Source of the DNA: Arthrobacter pascens
GTDB lineage: Bacteria; Actinomycetota; Actinomycetes; Actinomycetales; Micrococcaceae
DNA length: 64,000 nt
Direction: 5' to 3'
Assembly (NCBI RefSeq): GCF_017052465.1
Contig: NZ_JAFHKT010000151.1
Coordinates: 62,001 to 126,000, forward strand
Positions 26,573 through 36,074 of the stretch are shown one piece after another. The notes beneath the pieces were generated by a model that made no database searches, was not told where the DNA came from, and saw only the letters and a list, made by a program, of their open reading frames with translations. A program made the position numbers and the translations under genes. How positions within the stretch are numbered: position 1 is the stretch's first letter; every line of letters starts with the position of its first letter.

Positions 26573-26829
26573 GGCGGTTCAGGAGGTCGGTTCAGGAGCC
26601 GGTCTGCCGGCTGCACGTTTCGGCCCGGGAGCCATGCCAGGTAACGGGCATGCTCTGACACAGCCCGAAACGGTACCCTTGGGGAACGTCTTGTGATGGC
26701 GCATGCTTGCAGGTTCCAGACCCTGCACCTGGCCTCCAATTCGTCTGGAATATTCGGCACCGCTATTCAGTTGTGCCATGTGGCCGGTCGAAAACTGGCT
26801 CATCGACTAAGGAAGAGGTTCACCGTTCA

Positions 26830-27786
26830 GTGAGCAACGCAGAAAACAGCGCGTCAGACGTACGTGATGTCATCATCGTCGGCTCCGGTCCGGCAGGCTA
26901 CACCGCGGCCGTCTATACGGCACGTGCCAACCTTAAGCCGCTGCTTCTGGCCGGTTCCGTCACTGCCGGCGGCGAACTGATGAACACCACCGACGTCGAA
27001 AACTACCCCGGCTTTCCCGACGGCATCATGGGTCCGGACCTGATGGAGAACTTCGAAAAGCAGGCCGCCCGTTTCGGAACGGAAATCCAGTTTGAGGACG
27101 TCACGGCGCTGGATCTCGACGGTGACATCAAGACGGTCACCATCGCTACGGGGGAGACTTTCCGCGCACGGGCCATCATTCTGTCCACCGGCTCGGCATA
27201 CCGTGAACTTGGCCTCGCCAATGAGAAACGTCTCTCTGGCCACGGCGTGAGCTGGTGTGCAACCTGCGATGGTTTCTTTTTCAAGGACCAGGACATCGCA
27301 GTCATTGGCGGCGGCGACTCTGCGATGGAGGAGGCCCTGTTCCTGATAAAATTTGCCAAGTCCGTAACGGTTGTCCACCGCCGCGACACGCTGAAGGCGT
27401 CCAAGATCATGGGTGACCGCGCCCAGGCTCACGAGAAGATCAACTTCGTCTGGAACACGGCCGTGGAGGATGTGCTCGGCGGTGACAAGGTGACCGGTCT
27501 GAAGCTGAAGAACCTTGTCGACGGCACTGAGTCGGAACTGGCCGTCACAGGAGTCTTCGTCGCCATCGGGAACGATCCCCGTACGGAACTTGTCAAGGAC
27601 ACCCTCGAGATGACCGACGCGGGAACTATCGCCGTGGAAGGCCGCAGCTCCCGGACAAGCATCAGGGGCGTCTTCGCCGCCGGCGACGTCGTCGATCCCA
27701 CCTACCGCCAGGCCATCACGGCGTCCGGATCCGGCTGTGTTGCCGCGATCGACGTCGAGCACTACCTTGCTGACCTTCACGCCTGA
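26830..27786 (+). CDS. trxB: Thioredoxin-disulfide reductase
   Basis: A 318-residue flavoenzyme that passes electrons from NADPH to thioredoxin. The FAD site is VIIVGSGPAGYTAA, the redox pair is in WCATCDGFFF, the NADPH site is VIGGGDSAMEEA and the C-terminal FAD contact is GVFAAGDVVDPTYRQA. Length is standard. The GTG at 26830 follows AAGGAAGAGG; an upstream in-frame ATG at 26707 lies in non-coding sequence. TrxA follows 38 bp later. The mycobacterial equivalent region has sigM and an anti-sigma gene just before trxB; none is present here. Confidence 0.95.
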   Translation: MSNAENSASDVRDVIIVGSGPAGYTAAVYTARANLKPLLLAGSVTAGGELMNTTDVENYPGFPDGIMGPDLMENFEKQAARFGTEIQFEDVTALDLDGDIKTVTIATGETFRARAIILSTGSAYRELGLANEKRLSGHGVSWCATCDGFFFKDQDIAVIGGGDSAMEEALFLIKFAKSVTVVHRRDTLKASKIMGDRAQAHEKINFVWNTAVEDVLGGDKVTGLKLKNLVDGTESELAVTGVFVAIGNDPRTELVKDTLEMTDAGTIAVEGRSSRTSIRGVFAAGDVVDPTYRQAITASGSGCVAAIDVEHYLADLHA

Positions 27787-27824
27787 GCGGCGCTGAAAAC
27801 CATCCGAAAGAGAGAGACAGGATT

Positions 27825-28151
27825 ATGAGCAACGCAAAAGATGTGACAGACGCAAGCTTCAGCACAGACGTTCTCGCTGCTGACAAGCCGGTAATCGTGG
27901 ATTTCTGGGCCGAATGGTGCGGCCCCTGCCGCAAGCTCGGCCCCATCCTGGACGAAATCTCGGTGGAATACGGCGAAAAAGTCGAGGTCGTCAAAGTGAA
28001 CGTAGACGACAACCCGGCCATCGCAGCTGAATACGGTATCACCTCGATTCCGGCCGTGTACCTGTTCCAGGGCGGCGAAGTAAAGAGCACCGTCATCGGC
28101 GCAAAGCCGAAGCAGTTCTTCGAAAAGGAATTTGCAGACGTCCTGTCCTAA
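27825..28151 (+). CDS. trxA: Thioredoxin
   Basis: A 108-residue thioredoxin with the active site WAEWCGPCRKLGPIL, the cis-Pro loop TSIPAVYLF and the C-terminal glycine GGEVKSTVIGAKP. It reduces protein disulfides in the cytoplasm using TrxB. The ATG follows GAAAGAGAGAGA, a purine-rich ribosome binding site. A clear terminator lies 55 bp after its stop. It is the last gene before the long gene-free parS region. Confidence 0.96.
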   Translation: MSNAKDVTDASFSTDVLAADKPVIVDFWAEWCGPCRKLGPILDEISVEYGEKVEVVKVNVDDNPAIAAEYGITSIPAVYLFQGGEVKSTVIGAKPKQFFEKEFADVLS

Positions 28152-28205
28152 CCAGGCGTCCATCCTTACTAATGGGAAATCCTGCCTCCACCAGGGGCAG
28201 GGCTC

Positions 28206-28239
28206 GGCCACCACTCCAGGGGAGTGGTGGCCATCCTTT
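28206..28239 (+). terminator. Terminator of trxB-trxA
   Basis: GGCCACCACTCC (28206-28217), a 3-nt loop and GGAGTGGTGGCC (28221-28232) form a perfect 12-bp stem, followed by ATCCTTTTG. This is a convincing intrinsic terminator for the rightward trx genes. Confidence 0.88.
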
Positions 28240-28772
28240 TGTGCGGCCATGGGCTTCGGGCTTCCGTGGAGATTGAACGGCGGGCGGCCGGTAGGGGCGT
28301 GCAGAATTGCCGGCGAGCTATGGCGGTCCGCGGAATGGGGGCAGCGGAGGTACTTGCCCCTCACTGTTGATCTAGCTGGGAACTCCGGTTTCTGCGGTTT
28401 TTCCCAGCTGCTGATCTGATCCGAGGGCAGACGTGGCGTGAGCCGCATGGCGGATACCAGGCACTCGACAGCACACTGAATGAGAGAAGCCGTCCGCTGG
28501 GTCGGAGCCGGGTCTCCGCTGGTGCTGGTGCTAGTGGCGGCGCTAGGTCGTGCTGAGCCATCTGATGGGCTAACTAAACCGAATTTCATTTCCCAGACCT
28601 ACTTACTTCACTGAGATGACCTGAGAGTTGTGCTGTCGCCCCGCGGCAGTGCGGGCTAAGGTGATTTGGGCTGCGGGACGAGGTGAGGGCGTCTCAGACC
28701 GATGGGGCGGGTTCTCGTCTAATCTCTTCACGGCGTCGATGTGCTGCCGTCGGATACCAGTTCATTGTTGCC

Positions 28773-28786
28773 GTTTCACGTGAAAC
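28773..28786. promoter_or_regulatory. parS: parS site 1
   Basis: Perfect GTTTCACGTGAAAC, the palindromic core bound by chromosomal ParB (Spo0J); flanks C...G. It is the outermost (trx-proximal) copy. Confidence 0.93.
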
Positions 28787-29264
28787 GGGCGCAGACGATG
28801 GGGGACTCCTAAGGCCGCCCCCAGGGAACGGCCAGCATGCGCCTTTTGACCACCGACAGCGGGTCATGCCCACTGCACGGACCTTGCGACTATCAGCCCC
28901 ATTGCGCGAATAGTCAGATGCTCCTAATTTCGCGCGACTAAACTGTTCACTTTTGGAGACTACCGTCTGGCCCTGCGTTCATTTGCATGGCGTGTTTTGG
29001 CAGTTGGACGTGGCGCGTGTGGGTCTTGGCCCTCCGCGATGATCGCTTCTTCACAGAAGATCGCACAGATATGGTTACCGCAACCAAGGGAGAAGGACAC
29101 AAACGCGATCCAAGTCAGGGCTTCCCGTCCCGCTCCTCTGCTGTTTCTCAGTCCTCAACCCCGCATGCGTGCATGCTCCCCACGGCGTCCCCGCGTCTAT
29201 GCTCTAGGCAACAGCACCGGGAACAACATAACCACGGCCCCTGACCAATCCATGCGCCGACATG

Positions 29265-29278
29265 GTTTCACGTGAAAC
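29265..29278. promoter_or_regulatory. parS: parS site 2
   Basis: Perfect GTTTCACGTGAAAC with flanks G...G, 492 bp from site 1. Confidence 0.93.
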
Positions 29279-29345
29279 GCACCGTGCAGCCACGACGAAA
29301 CTGTGAGTTCGTAAGGTAGAGGCGCACGGCACAACTCCCGGCCAC

Positions 29346-29377
29346 GCACCTACGCCCCTACGCACCTACGCACCTAT
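29346..29377. repeat. 8-bp tandem repeat, four units
   Basis: GCACCTAC, GCCCCTAC, GCACCTAC and GCACCTAT stand in tandem between parS sites 2 and 3. Nothing suggests coding. Confidence 0.8.
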
Positions 29378-29419
29378 AACGCGATCGTTCACGGTTGCCG
29401 TGCCCCGCTGCCGTTCACC

Positions 29420-29433
29420 GTTTCACGTGAAAC
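29420..29433. promoter_or_regulatory. parS: parS site 3
   Basis: Perfect GTTTCACGTGAAAC with flanks C...A, 155 bp from site 2. Confidence 0.93.
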
Positions 29434-30280
29434 ATCCACCCACGGCAGCTGTAAACGATAGCTACCAGTCCGAAGACACCGCTGGGCTGGAGAATCTCAT
29501 CAGACGAAGCAGATCTGATTTAGACGAATCTCCCTGGAAAGCCACTTTCAACCGCAAAGCGGCAAACACTGCACGGACATCAGCAGCGGTTCCTCACCCA
29601 GCGGCCACAACGCCGTTTAGAACAACGACTAGGTATTACGAAAGCCGGCTTAAAGTCCGCGCGCCAGCGATCGGCAGCGCGCCGCAGCGGACGCTTTCAC
29701 GAAGTCCACCCCAGCGCACAACATGGCTTCGATTCCCGGGAATTTGGGCCGACTCCGACGCCTCCGGACCATCACAACCTAAGAGCCGGGCACTTTCTAT
29801 TGGTGCGGCCGGGAGCGACGCAAGCTGGCGCCGGCGCAACGTGGCGCTCCCGACTGGGCCAGGGCAACGGAGCGGAGGTGTTGCGAACCCGGCGTCTCGA
29901 TCAGGCCGCGGCCATTTACTACCAAGTTGCACGCGTTTCGTTGTCTCGAGCGGGCCCGTCCGGCGACTCGGGGTCCAGGATGGAGTGCAACGTAGTCTGG
30001 CAGGGGTGTTGCGGATGGGGGAGCCATTCCCCGCAGCCCTGTACCTTGCAACCCTGTCCCTTCCAACCCCGTCCCGCCTATCTGTTCCTCTTGCCGTCGC
30101 GGATTGAAGCACGGGAGGAAATAGCCACACAGCGTACATAGATACGTGAATTAATGATCAGTCGGTCGCGCACTGACCGTACTTCCCCTGGCCAACACCG
30201 CAAAACTGGTGGCCGCCGCCGTTCCGCCGGCTGCGCGATGCTGCTCTGCTGCTTTGCTGCGGCAGCCTGACCGCGGCAAG

Positions 30281-30294
30281 GTTTCACGTGAAAC
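30281..30294. promoter_or_regulatory. parS: parS site 4
   Basis: Perfect GTTTCACGTGAAAC with flanks G...A. Confidence 0.93.
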
Positions 30295-30736
30295 AAGCCT
30301 CCAGCCGTGTTGCCACGTCTCTCTCCAGAAGACAAAAATGCGTTCAAGGCTGGGACCAAACTCAGTCCCGCAATTTGGGAGGGCTCCACGCGCTTTTACG
30401 GGGCCGAGAGGAGCGAATGCAGACCGAGGACCAGAAGGTCGTGCCGGAGGGCGCAGAACTCCCGCACGGCAGCTGCCTGCCGCCCCTGCGCGGTGTACCC
30501 CCTTCAACTCAGAGCTGCCACAGGAAGTCCCGACGCTCGCGAGCCTGATCCGTCAGCTGGAAGAGATGCGGAACATGCCCGGATGCCAGTCCCATGCACC
30601 CGGCCGGATCCTGCGTGCCCAGGGGCAAAAAACGCGACTGTTCACCGGTGAACAATTGAAGCGAAAGTCCGACTGGAATGCCCGATCAAAGTCCCGTCAC
30701 CTGGCTTGCACAAAACAACTGAGCCACATGCTCGGC

Positions 30737-30764
30737 CGGTCTCACACAGTCGGTCTCACACAGT
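30737..30764. repeat. 14-bp tandem duplication
   Basis: CGGTCTCACACAGT occurs twice head to tail. It is a local duplication in non-coding DNA. Confidence 0.8.
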
Positions 30765-30861
30765 CGGGATTCGACGAGCGGTGGCGGGGTCCACTCCAAC
30801 ACAAAAGCCCGCCCCCAACAAGGCTGTCCACTCCCTGGCATGCCGACTGCCGGCTAGCGAT

Positions 30862-30875
30862 GTTTCACGTGAAAC
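30862..30875. promoter_or_regulatory. parS: parS site 5
   Basis: Perfect GTTTCACGTGAAAC with flanks T...G. Confidence 0.93.
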
Positions 30876-31284
30876 GGTGGATGGAATTTAACGGACGCCA
30901 AGGACACTGCCCGAGTGAAGATCCTTCGCCGCGCGTCTTGCTGGACCCGCGCCCCATTGGCAGTCCGGGACGCCGCCTCCGTGGACCCCGGAGAGCTGCG
31001 CGCCCCAACGTTCGAGGTAGCCGCATCCCACAGGTCCGACCTACGCCAGTACGACAAGCTTCACGCCTAGCCAAGCACACACCTCGCGAAACATACGGCG
31101 CCCAGGGATACGGCGACAGTCCAGACCAGCCTTGGGGGTTACAACAGCCTATGCCCAGTCGCCGAGACTCACAGCCGGTTGCTGGTTTCGGAAACTGAGA
31201 AAACACACAGACGCTTCCGAATATTGAATGAAGCCCCGGCCGCCGACGATGGCCTAGGGCACAGTACGCGCCCGGGTCTTCAGT

Positions 31285-31333
31285 GGTTGGTCGTTATGTT
31301 GCTGGGGTGTCCCGCTGCGACAACAGGCATCCC
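31285..31333 (+). repeat. 49-bp direct repeat, copy 1
   Basis: Begins GGTTGGTCGTTATGTTGCTG and ends CATCCC. It matches copy 2 (31382-31430) except at about four positions; the copies start 97 bp apart. Confidence 0.85.
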
Positions 31334-31381
31334 GCGTGGTCCTGTAGCGACTTCCAATGGTGACGATTCCTTGTCCCCACC

Positions 31382-31430
31382 GGTTGGTCATTATGTTGCT
31401 GGGGTGTCCCGCTGCCACAAAAGCCATCCC
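31382..31430 (+). repeat. 49-bp direct repeat, copy 2
   Basis: Begins GGTTGGTCATTATGTTGCTG. The shared core GGGGTGTCCCGCTGC has no known function that I recognise. It lies about 280 bp left of the first phased DnaA-box array. Confidence 0.85.
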
Positions 31431-31713
31431 CGTTCGCTGCACCCGCAGCGTCCTCCGACGCTGGAGACCCCATGTCACGACGGGGATCCGGTTCAGGAGC
31501 GGCGCCCCCACAGCCGTGAACCCGGCCATCGACCGGCCCTCATCGGATCGGAGAGTAGTCGGGCTGGACTGGAATGCGGATCGGGAATGGAGGCGGAAGC
31601 ACAGTAGCCACAGATATTTGCCCGGAGCCGACGTTGCCAGACTAGGTTTACGACAGGCTTGCCGCCAGCGGATTGCCCGACTCCGGGGGATTTTCCGATC
31701 GTTGGCCGTGACA

Positions 31714-31758
31714 TTATTCACACCGTTATCCACAGGTGAATCCACAGGCTTCTACACA
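31714..31758 (+). promoter_or_regulatory. DnaA-box-like array A, 12-bp pitch
   Basis: Four 9-mers start exactly 12 bp apart: TTATTCACA (31714), TTATCCACA (31726), GAATCCACA (31738) and TTCTACACA (31750). The second is a perfect actinobacterial/E. coli DnaA box and the first has one change; the outer two are degenerate. All point the same way. Nine-base boxes separated by three bases suit cooperative DnaA filament binding. Confidence 0.65.
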
Positions 31759-31983
31759 GCAGCCCCCGCGGGCGCGGATTGATGCGGGTCTACTGGGGCC
31801 TGGGGTGCACGACCGAACTGCCGGCTTCAACGACGGGATCGGACCGTCGGCACTTTACAGGGCTCTCGGCGTCGCCTCCACTAGCAGCACAAACCGTCCA
31901 GGAGTAAACCAAATTCGCTCAACTGCCGCCTTCCTGCGCCCGGTTCCGGGGGTGTCAGGGATAGGAGGTAGATCCTGCTCGCC

Positions 31984-31997
31984 GTTTCACGTGAAAC
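31984..31997. promoter_or_regulatory. parS: parS site 6
   Basis: Perfect GTTTCACGTGAAAC with flanks C...A. It lies between the two phased DnaA-box arrays, about 100 bp before array B. Confidence 0.93.
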
Positions 31998-32094
31998 ATT
32001 TGCCACGGTTGCCGTGCGTCTGCTTCGCTCGAAGCTCAGCCGGTGACGCGAAAGTCTTGAATTGAGGCACACGCTGAGTGGCATCGGCCGGTAC

Positions 32095-32151
32095 TTATCC
32101 CCAAAGTTATCCACAAGGTTTTCCACCACGATATCCACACACTTTTCCACA
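32095..32151 (+). promoter_or_regulatory. DnaA-box-like array B, 12-bp pitch
   Basis: Five 9-mers start at 32095, 32107, 32119, 32131 and 32143, all exactly 12 bp apart and in the same direction: TTATCCCCA, TTATCCACA, TTTTCCACC, ATATCCACA and TTTTCCACA. One is a perfect box and the others carry one or two changes. The strict register over 57 bp is hard to explain by chance. It could be a DnaA-binding origin or titration element, or iterons of another initiator. Confidence 0.7.
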
Positions 32152-32867
32152 CGTGAGCTGGGTGACTTGGAGAGGGATCCTACGTCGCAGGGAAGGCGGA
32201 TGGGCCGGCCGGCGGACCGCGTCGTTGAAGTTGGAGTAGCCCTGCGCTTCCCTTCTCGTGGCGTCCCTCCGCTACGATCATTATCACCAAGACGGAATGC
32301 GGTGCTCTAGCCCAGTTCCACAGACTCGCGCTGTCACACAGGCTCTGCGTAGGGTCTGCAGGTCGCCCTTGCTCCAGGGCATATCGCGGTTCAAACCGAT
32401 TGCCCGGGCTCACCTGACCGGCTGCAACCGGAAGCAGATCCGGCAAGCTAGGCAATGCGACTCGGACCGTACACTGAACATGCGCGCTGTAGGATCAACG
32501 GCTGCGCTACGTCCTGCAGATTGTGAGAACCGACCCCGGCCGGATGAACACAGAGCCCGGGGGAGCCGCTCCGCATCGGAGCCAGCACGACTCGCAACTT
32601 TCGATCGACGGAGACTGGCGCTACCAGCGAAGGCGCGAGGGTAGGAAGAACTCACAAGCTAACAAGTCGAGGTTACCTGCCATGCAGCCGCACACGAAGT
32701 AGTACCGGCTACGCGGCTACCGTCAGCGTCCACAACACCAGTGTTACCTATCCGGAGATCCATCTCGACGAGAAGGACGGTGCACTCCAAAGGGAGAAGG
32801 GCGGGCGGCTACCGAGCCTGCACGGAGGCCGCACCACCAAACGCGTACTGGCAGACGCCTACGGAAC

Positions 32868-32881
32868 GTTTCACGTGAAAC
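32868..32881. promoter_or_regulatory. parS: parS site 7
   Basis: Perfect GTTTCACGTGAAAC with flanks C...G, paired with site 8 only 26 bp away. Confidence 0.93.
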
Positions 32882-32893
32882 GGGAACCAAGGG

Positions 32894-32907
32894 GTTTCAC
32901 GTGAAAC
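32894..32907. promoter_or_regulatory. parS: parS site 8
   Basis: Perfect GTTTCACGTGAAAC with flanks G...A. Start-to-start distance from site 7 is 26 bp, about two and a half helical turns. Confidence 0.93.
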
Positions 32908-33672
32908 ACACTGGCCGTCCGGTTATCCGTCCATCGGTTCACGCTACCGTCACCGGCACGGAGGAGAGGCCATGAGCATACGCGCCTGCCCGGAAACTGC
33001 TCCAGAGGTGCCGTACCCGACCCGACGCATGTACAAGTCTGCTTGGACGAGCCCGTCGAGTGGGCCACCGACTATTCCACCAATCTTCAGTGCCTTGACC
33101 GTGCACCACCACGGACTTGCCTGATGCGGAACGGACAGGCCAAATCTCGAAACTACCGCCCACGTGGGCCTGGGGGACTACGGCGAACTGTCCGAGGCTG
33201 GATGGTGCACCTGCCGAAGGCGCCTCTTTCGTTCATGGGACATACCGACCACAGGAGTCGCCTCCGCTGCTGGACCAGCCGAGGCTGCAGCTCCGCACGT
33301 TGTCCGTCCAGCTCGACAACGGCACCAGCAAGAGGACCCATCCCGGACGGAGGAGGTAGGCGCCAAACAGCTTCCCGAGCGTCACATCGCAATTCTTCGA
33401 GCTAAGGGCGTGGAGTCCACTAGAGCACTTCCAGCGAGTCTCGTCCTAGGAGCGGGAAGCCGTTGCGGAGACCGACCTACTACTTATCCGTTCATCGCTC
33501 TGCAGCCTCGCACCAAGAGAAGGGGTGCTCGGAGTAATCCCGCCGCACGAAGCCCGGGATGCCCCGCGCAACTGCAGAACGAGGACGGGATCTCATTCCT
33601 GAATATCCCTGAGCCCAGGAGACGGATCTACTCCAGGCAGGCAGGCGCATATCTCCAGGGCGCCTTTCACTT

Positions 33673-33686
33673 GTTTCACGTGAAAC
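33673..33686. promoter_or_regulatory. parS: parS site 9
   Basis: Perfect GTTTCACGTGAAAC with flanks T...G; the adjoining CTTTCACTT just before it is a partial half-site copy. Confidence 0.93.
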
Positions 33687-33869
33687 GTAGACCGTGTTGG
33701 GAACACATCTTGCTGGATATCCAGGCTCGTTATCGCACCCCTTCGCTTCAGAGCGGGGAGCCTTTGCCGACCTGCTAGCCCGAAAGTAGACAAGGCTTCG
33801 TTACGCGTCGTGCCACGTCGCGCGGCGAAATCCTCTACGGACGGCCCGTCGAAGAACCTCTTCAGCGGC

Positions 33870-33883
33870 GTTTCACGTGAAAC
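33870..33883. promoter_or_regulatory. parS: parS site 10
   Basis: Perfect GTTTCACGTGAAAC with flanks C...A, 197 bp from site 9. Confidence 0.93.
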
Positions 33884-34710
33884 AAGCGGTGGCGAAAAGC
33901 CACGAATAGCTATGTCGCGCGCCGCCGCCCCCGCCAAATCCAGCATCCGAAGACGCCTTTTCCCTGAGAGCAGCCCGGATACACGGCCATGCAGGTCGGC
34001 CGGTTATCCAGTTTCGTACAGGGGGAGCGATTAGGGGGCGGCATCAGGGACATCAGAGCAGCTCGTACTGGGTTAGGGGCGCCATAAGGCTACCGGACGC
34101 AGAAAGAGCACTGAGGGACGCTCCCGCGCCAGGGAGGCGCTGTCGCCGTCTCAATCAGCACCTGAAGGGTGCTGTGGGCAACGGGAGGGATTCAGGCCCA
34201 TTGAACCTCGCCCACTATGGTGGAGAGCTTCGAAGGACCGACCAGCGCCGCAAAAGGCCCCTACACCCGAGAAAGGTGGGCGCCTAGTCCGCAGAATGGC
34301 GTCTGGTTGTCACCATCATCAGGCTTCTCATCGCATTGACGCCATTTCGAGTGTTTGGCTGACCGTCGTGGCGTGCGCGTACTCAGCCTTCGGAGCGCCG
34401 GCGCACGCTCTAAGCCCCATCACCGCGTCCGTTGTAACAAAGCCTGGTCCGCTGAGTGCACTTTCACCTACAGCACACTCGCCAGCAGCACAGTACCGCT
34501 TGCGATCACGACGGGTAGGTCAGCACGTACATCCAAGACAATGAGGGCCTACCAAACAACAGGGTGTCGACCTATTAAACAGCAGAACCGTCCTTATTGA
34601 TCAGCATGGTGGCGCCCGTGTAGACAACGGGATAGGCGCTCGAGCGGACGCACAGGAGCAAATCAACGCATCGCGGGCGAAACCGAGCCCCACCAGAAGC
34701 CGAGCCACAC

Positions 34711-34745
34711 AAAAAAAGGGGTCCGTTTCACGTGAAACGGACCCC
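34711..34745 (-). terminator. parB terminator with parS as its hairpin core
   Basis: GGGGTCC (34718-34724), parS (34725-34738) and GGACCCC (34739-34745) form one perfect 28-bp palindrome. Read leftward from parB, it is followed at once by seven T residues (34717-34711), the layout of an intrinsic terminator. It lies 18 bp after the parB stop. Confidence 0.88.
34725..34738. promoter_or_regulatory. parS: parS site 11, inside the parB terminator
   Basis: Perfect GTTTCACGTGAAAC with flanks C...G, in the centre of the terminator palindrome. It is the copy nearest the parB gene. Confidence 0.93.
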
Positions 34746-34762
34746 AGACGAAAACTCAGAAT

Positions 34763-36007
34763 CTAGCTCTCGGACCCCGGAGCCAGGACGTCCATGATGC
34801 GATTTAGGTCCTCGACGCTCGCAAATTCGATGCTAACGCGGCCCTTCCGCGCACCCAGAGAAATCTTGACGTTCGTGTCCAAACGATCCGACAACGAGGA
34901 CGCAAGATAGTCCAGGCGCTCATGACGGGCACCGGGACGAGGAATGTTATTCTTGGGCTGAGCCGACGGCTCACGGTGCAGGGTTACTGCTTCCTCGGTG
35001 GCCCGCACAGACATGCCCTCAGCAACAATCCGCTGGGCGAGACGTTCCATCGCGGCGGCATCGGGCAGGGACAGAAGAGCGCGGGCGTGGCCGGCGGACA
35101 GTACGTTGGCGGCAACCCGCCGCTGCACCAGCGGCGGCAACTTAAGAAGGCGCAGCGTATTGGAGACCTGCGGACGGGACCGGCCGATGCGATCTGCCAG
35201 CTGCTCGTGCGTGGTGCCAAAGTCTTCCAGCAGCTGCTGGTAGGCAGCTGCCTCTTCCAGGGGATTCAGCTGGCTGCGGTGCAGGTTCTCGAGCAACGCA
35301 TCCCGGAGGAGGTCGTCGTCGGTAGTATCGCGGACGATCGCGGGGATCGTGGCAAGGCCAGCGGCCTGGACCGCCCGCCACCGGCGCTCACCCATCACCA
35401 GCTCATATGGTTCTCCACCGGATTCGGTTGAAGTACGCACCACAATTGGCTGGAGGACGCCTATTTCGCGGACAGAATGCACGAGCTCCGCCATGTCGTC
35501 CTCATCGAAGACGGTACGAGGCTGCTTTCGGTTCGGATGGATGTCCGCCACGGGGATTTCGGCGAAACGCACGCCGGGCACCTCGACGAGTTCCACATCG
35601 TCAGCTGTCCTTGGACGGCCGCCGTCACTGGAGTCCGATTGCTCCGCCGGCGAACCCGCTTCACTCTCGGTCACCCCGGCAGTATCAGCAGTTTCAGCAG
35701 CTGGCTGTGGTTTCGCCCGGCCGGCCGCGTCTGTTTCCTGGCCAGCTGTCTTGGTGGCCTTCGCCCCTACCTTGGTGCCAGCCGGTCGAGGTGCGGCAGT
35801 CTTGGCGGCAGGCTTTTCAGTCTGAGCCTCAGCAACTTCAGGGTCAGTGGCATCGGGGGCGTCGGGGCGTGCAGTCTTGCGGGCTTCCGGAAAGAAGAGA
35901 TCCACTGGGCGTGACGGCGCTGCTCCGTTGCCGGAAGCGCTTGCGGCGGCGGAACTTGGAATGAGTGCGCCAAGACCGCGACCGAGCCCGCGTCGCTTAT
36001 CGCTCAT
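34763..36007 (-). CDS. parB: Chromosome-partitioning protein ParB
   Basis: A 414-residue CTP-dependent DNA clamp that loads at parS and spreads. The N-terminus MSDKRRGLGRGLGALI is the ParA-stimulating tail. A long Ala/Glu/Lys-rich disordered linker (residues 20-130) follows; this is longer than in Bacillus. Then come the CTP-binding motifs (GVLQPIVVR, GERRWRA, ENLHRSQLNPLEEA), the HTH (HEQLADRIGRSRPQVSNTLR) and a C-terminal dimer domain. The ATG at 36007 follows GGAGGG. Twelve parS sites in the window are its evident targets, one in its own terminator. Confidence 0.97.
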   Translation of the reverse strand: MSDKRRGLGRGLGALIPSSAAASASGNGAAPSRPVDLFFPEARKTARPDAPDATDPEVAEAQTEKPAAKTAAPRPAGTKVGAKATKTAGQETDAAGRAKPQPAAETADTAGVTESEAGSPAEQSDSSDGGRPRTADDVELVEVPGVRFAEIPVADIHPNRKQPRTVFDEDDMAELVHSVREIGVLQPIVVRTSTESGGEPYELVMGERRWRAVQAAGLATIPAIVRDTTDDDLLRDALLENLHRSQLNPLEEAAAYQQLLEDFGTTHEQLADRIGRSRPQVSNTLRLLKLPPLVQRRVAANVLSAGHARALLSLPDAAAMERLAQRIVAEGMSVRATEEAVTLHREPSAQPKNNIPRPGARHERLDYLASSLSDRLDTNVKISLGARKGRVSIEFASVEDLNRIMDVLAPGSES

Positions 36008-36074
36008 GGATAAATCCCTCCATTGGAAGAGCCCGGCTATGCCGGGCTCCGGCTGTTGCAGTGTTTGGAAAATT

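Larger units (their letters stand above)
28240..34710. other. Gene-free parS/DnaA-box region (putative centromere)
   Basis: About 6.5 kb with no credible gene. Open frames up to 329 codons occur on both strands, but they lack ribosome binding sites, have irregular composition rich in Cys, Arg and Ser, match no family I know, and overlap one another. What it does hold is ten perfect parS copies (an eleventh is in the parB terminator just right of it), two arrays of DnaA-box-like 9-mers at 12-bp pitch, and a few short direct repeats. Base composition looks more mixed than in the flanking genes. It occupies the position where mycobacteria have cwlM and a small gene between trx and parB. The likely role is ParB loading and origin segregation. 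Confidence 0.75.

Noticed and set aside
30209..31198. A 329-codon open frame (+) in the parS field
   Set aside because: It has no ribosome binding site and its composition is irregular, with many Cys, Arg and Ser. It crosses two parS copies and resembles no family. Frames of this length arise by chance in GC-rich DNA.
28683..34600. Many short frames in the parS field sharing the peptide VSRET
   Set aside because: The shared peptide is only the translation of GTTTCACGTGAAAC in one frame and is not a conserved protein motif.
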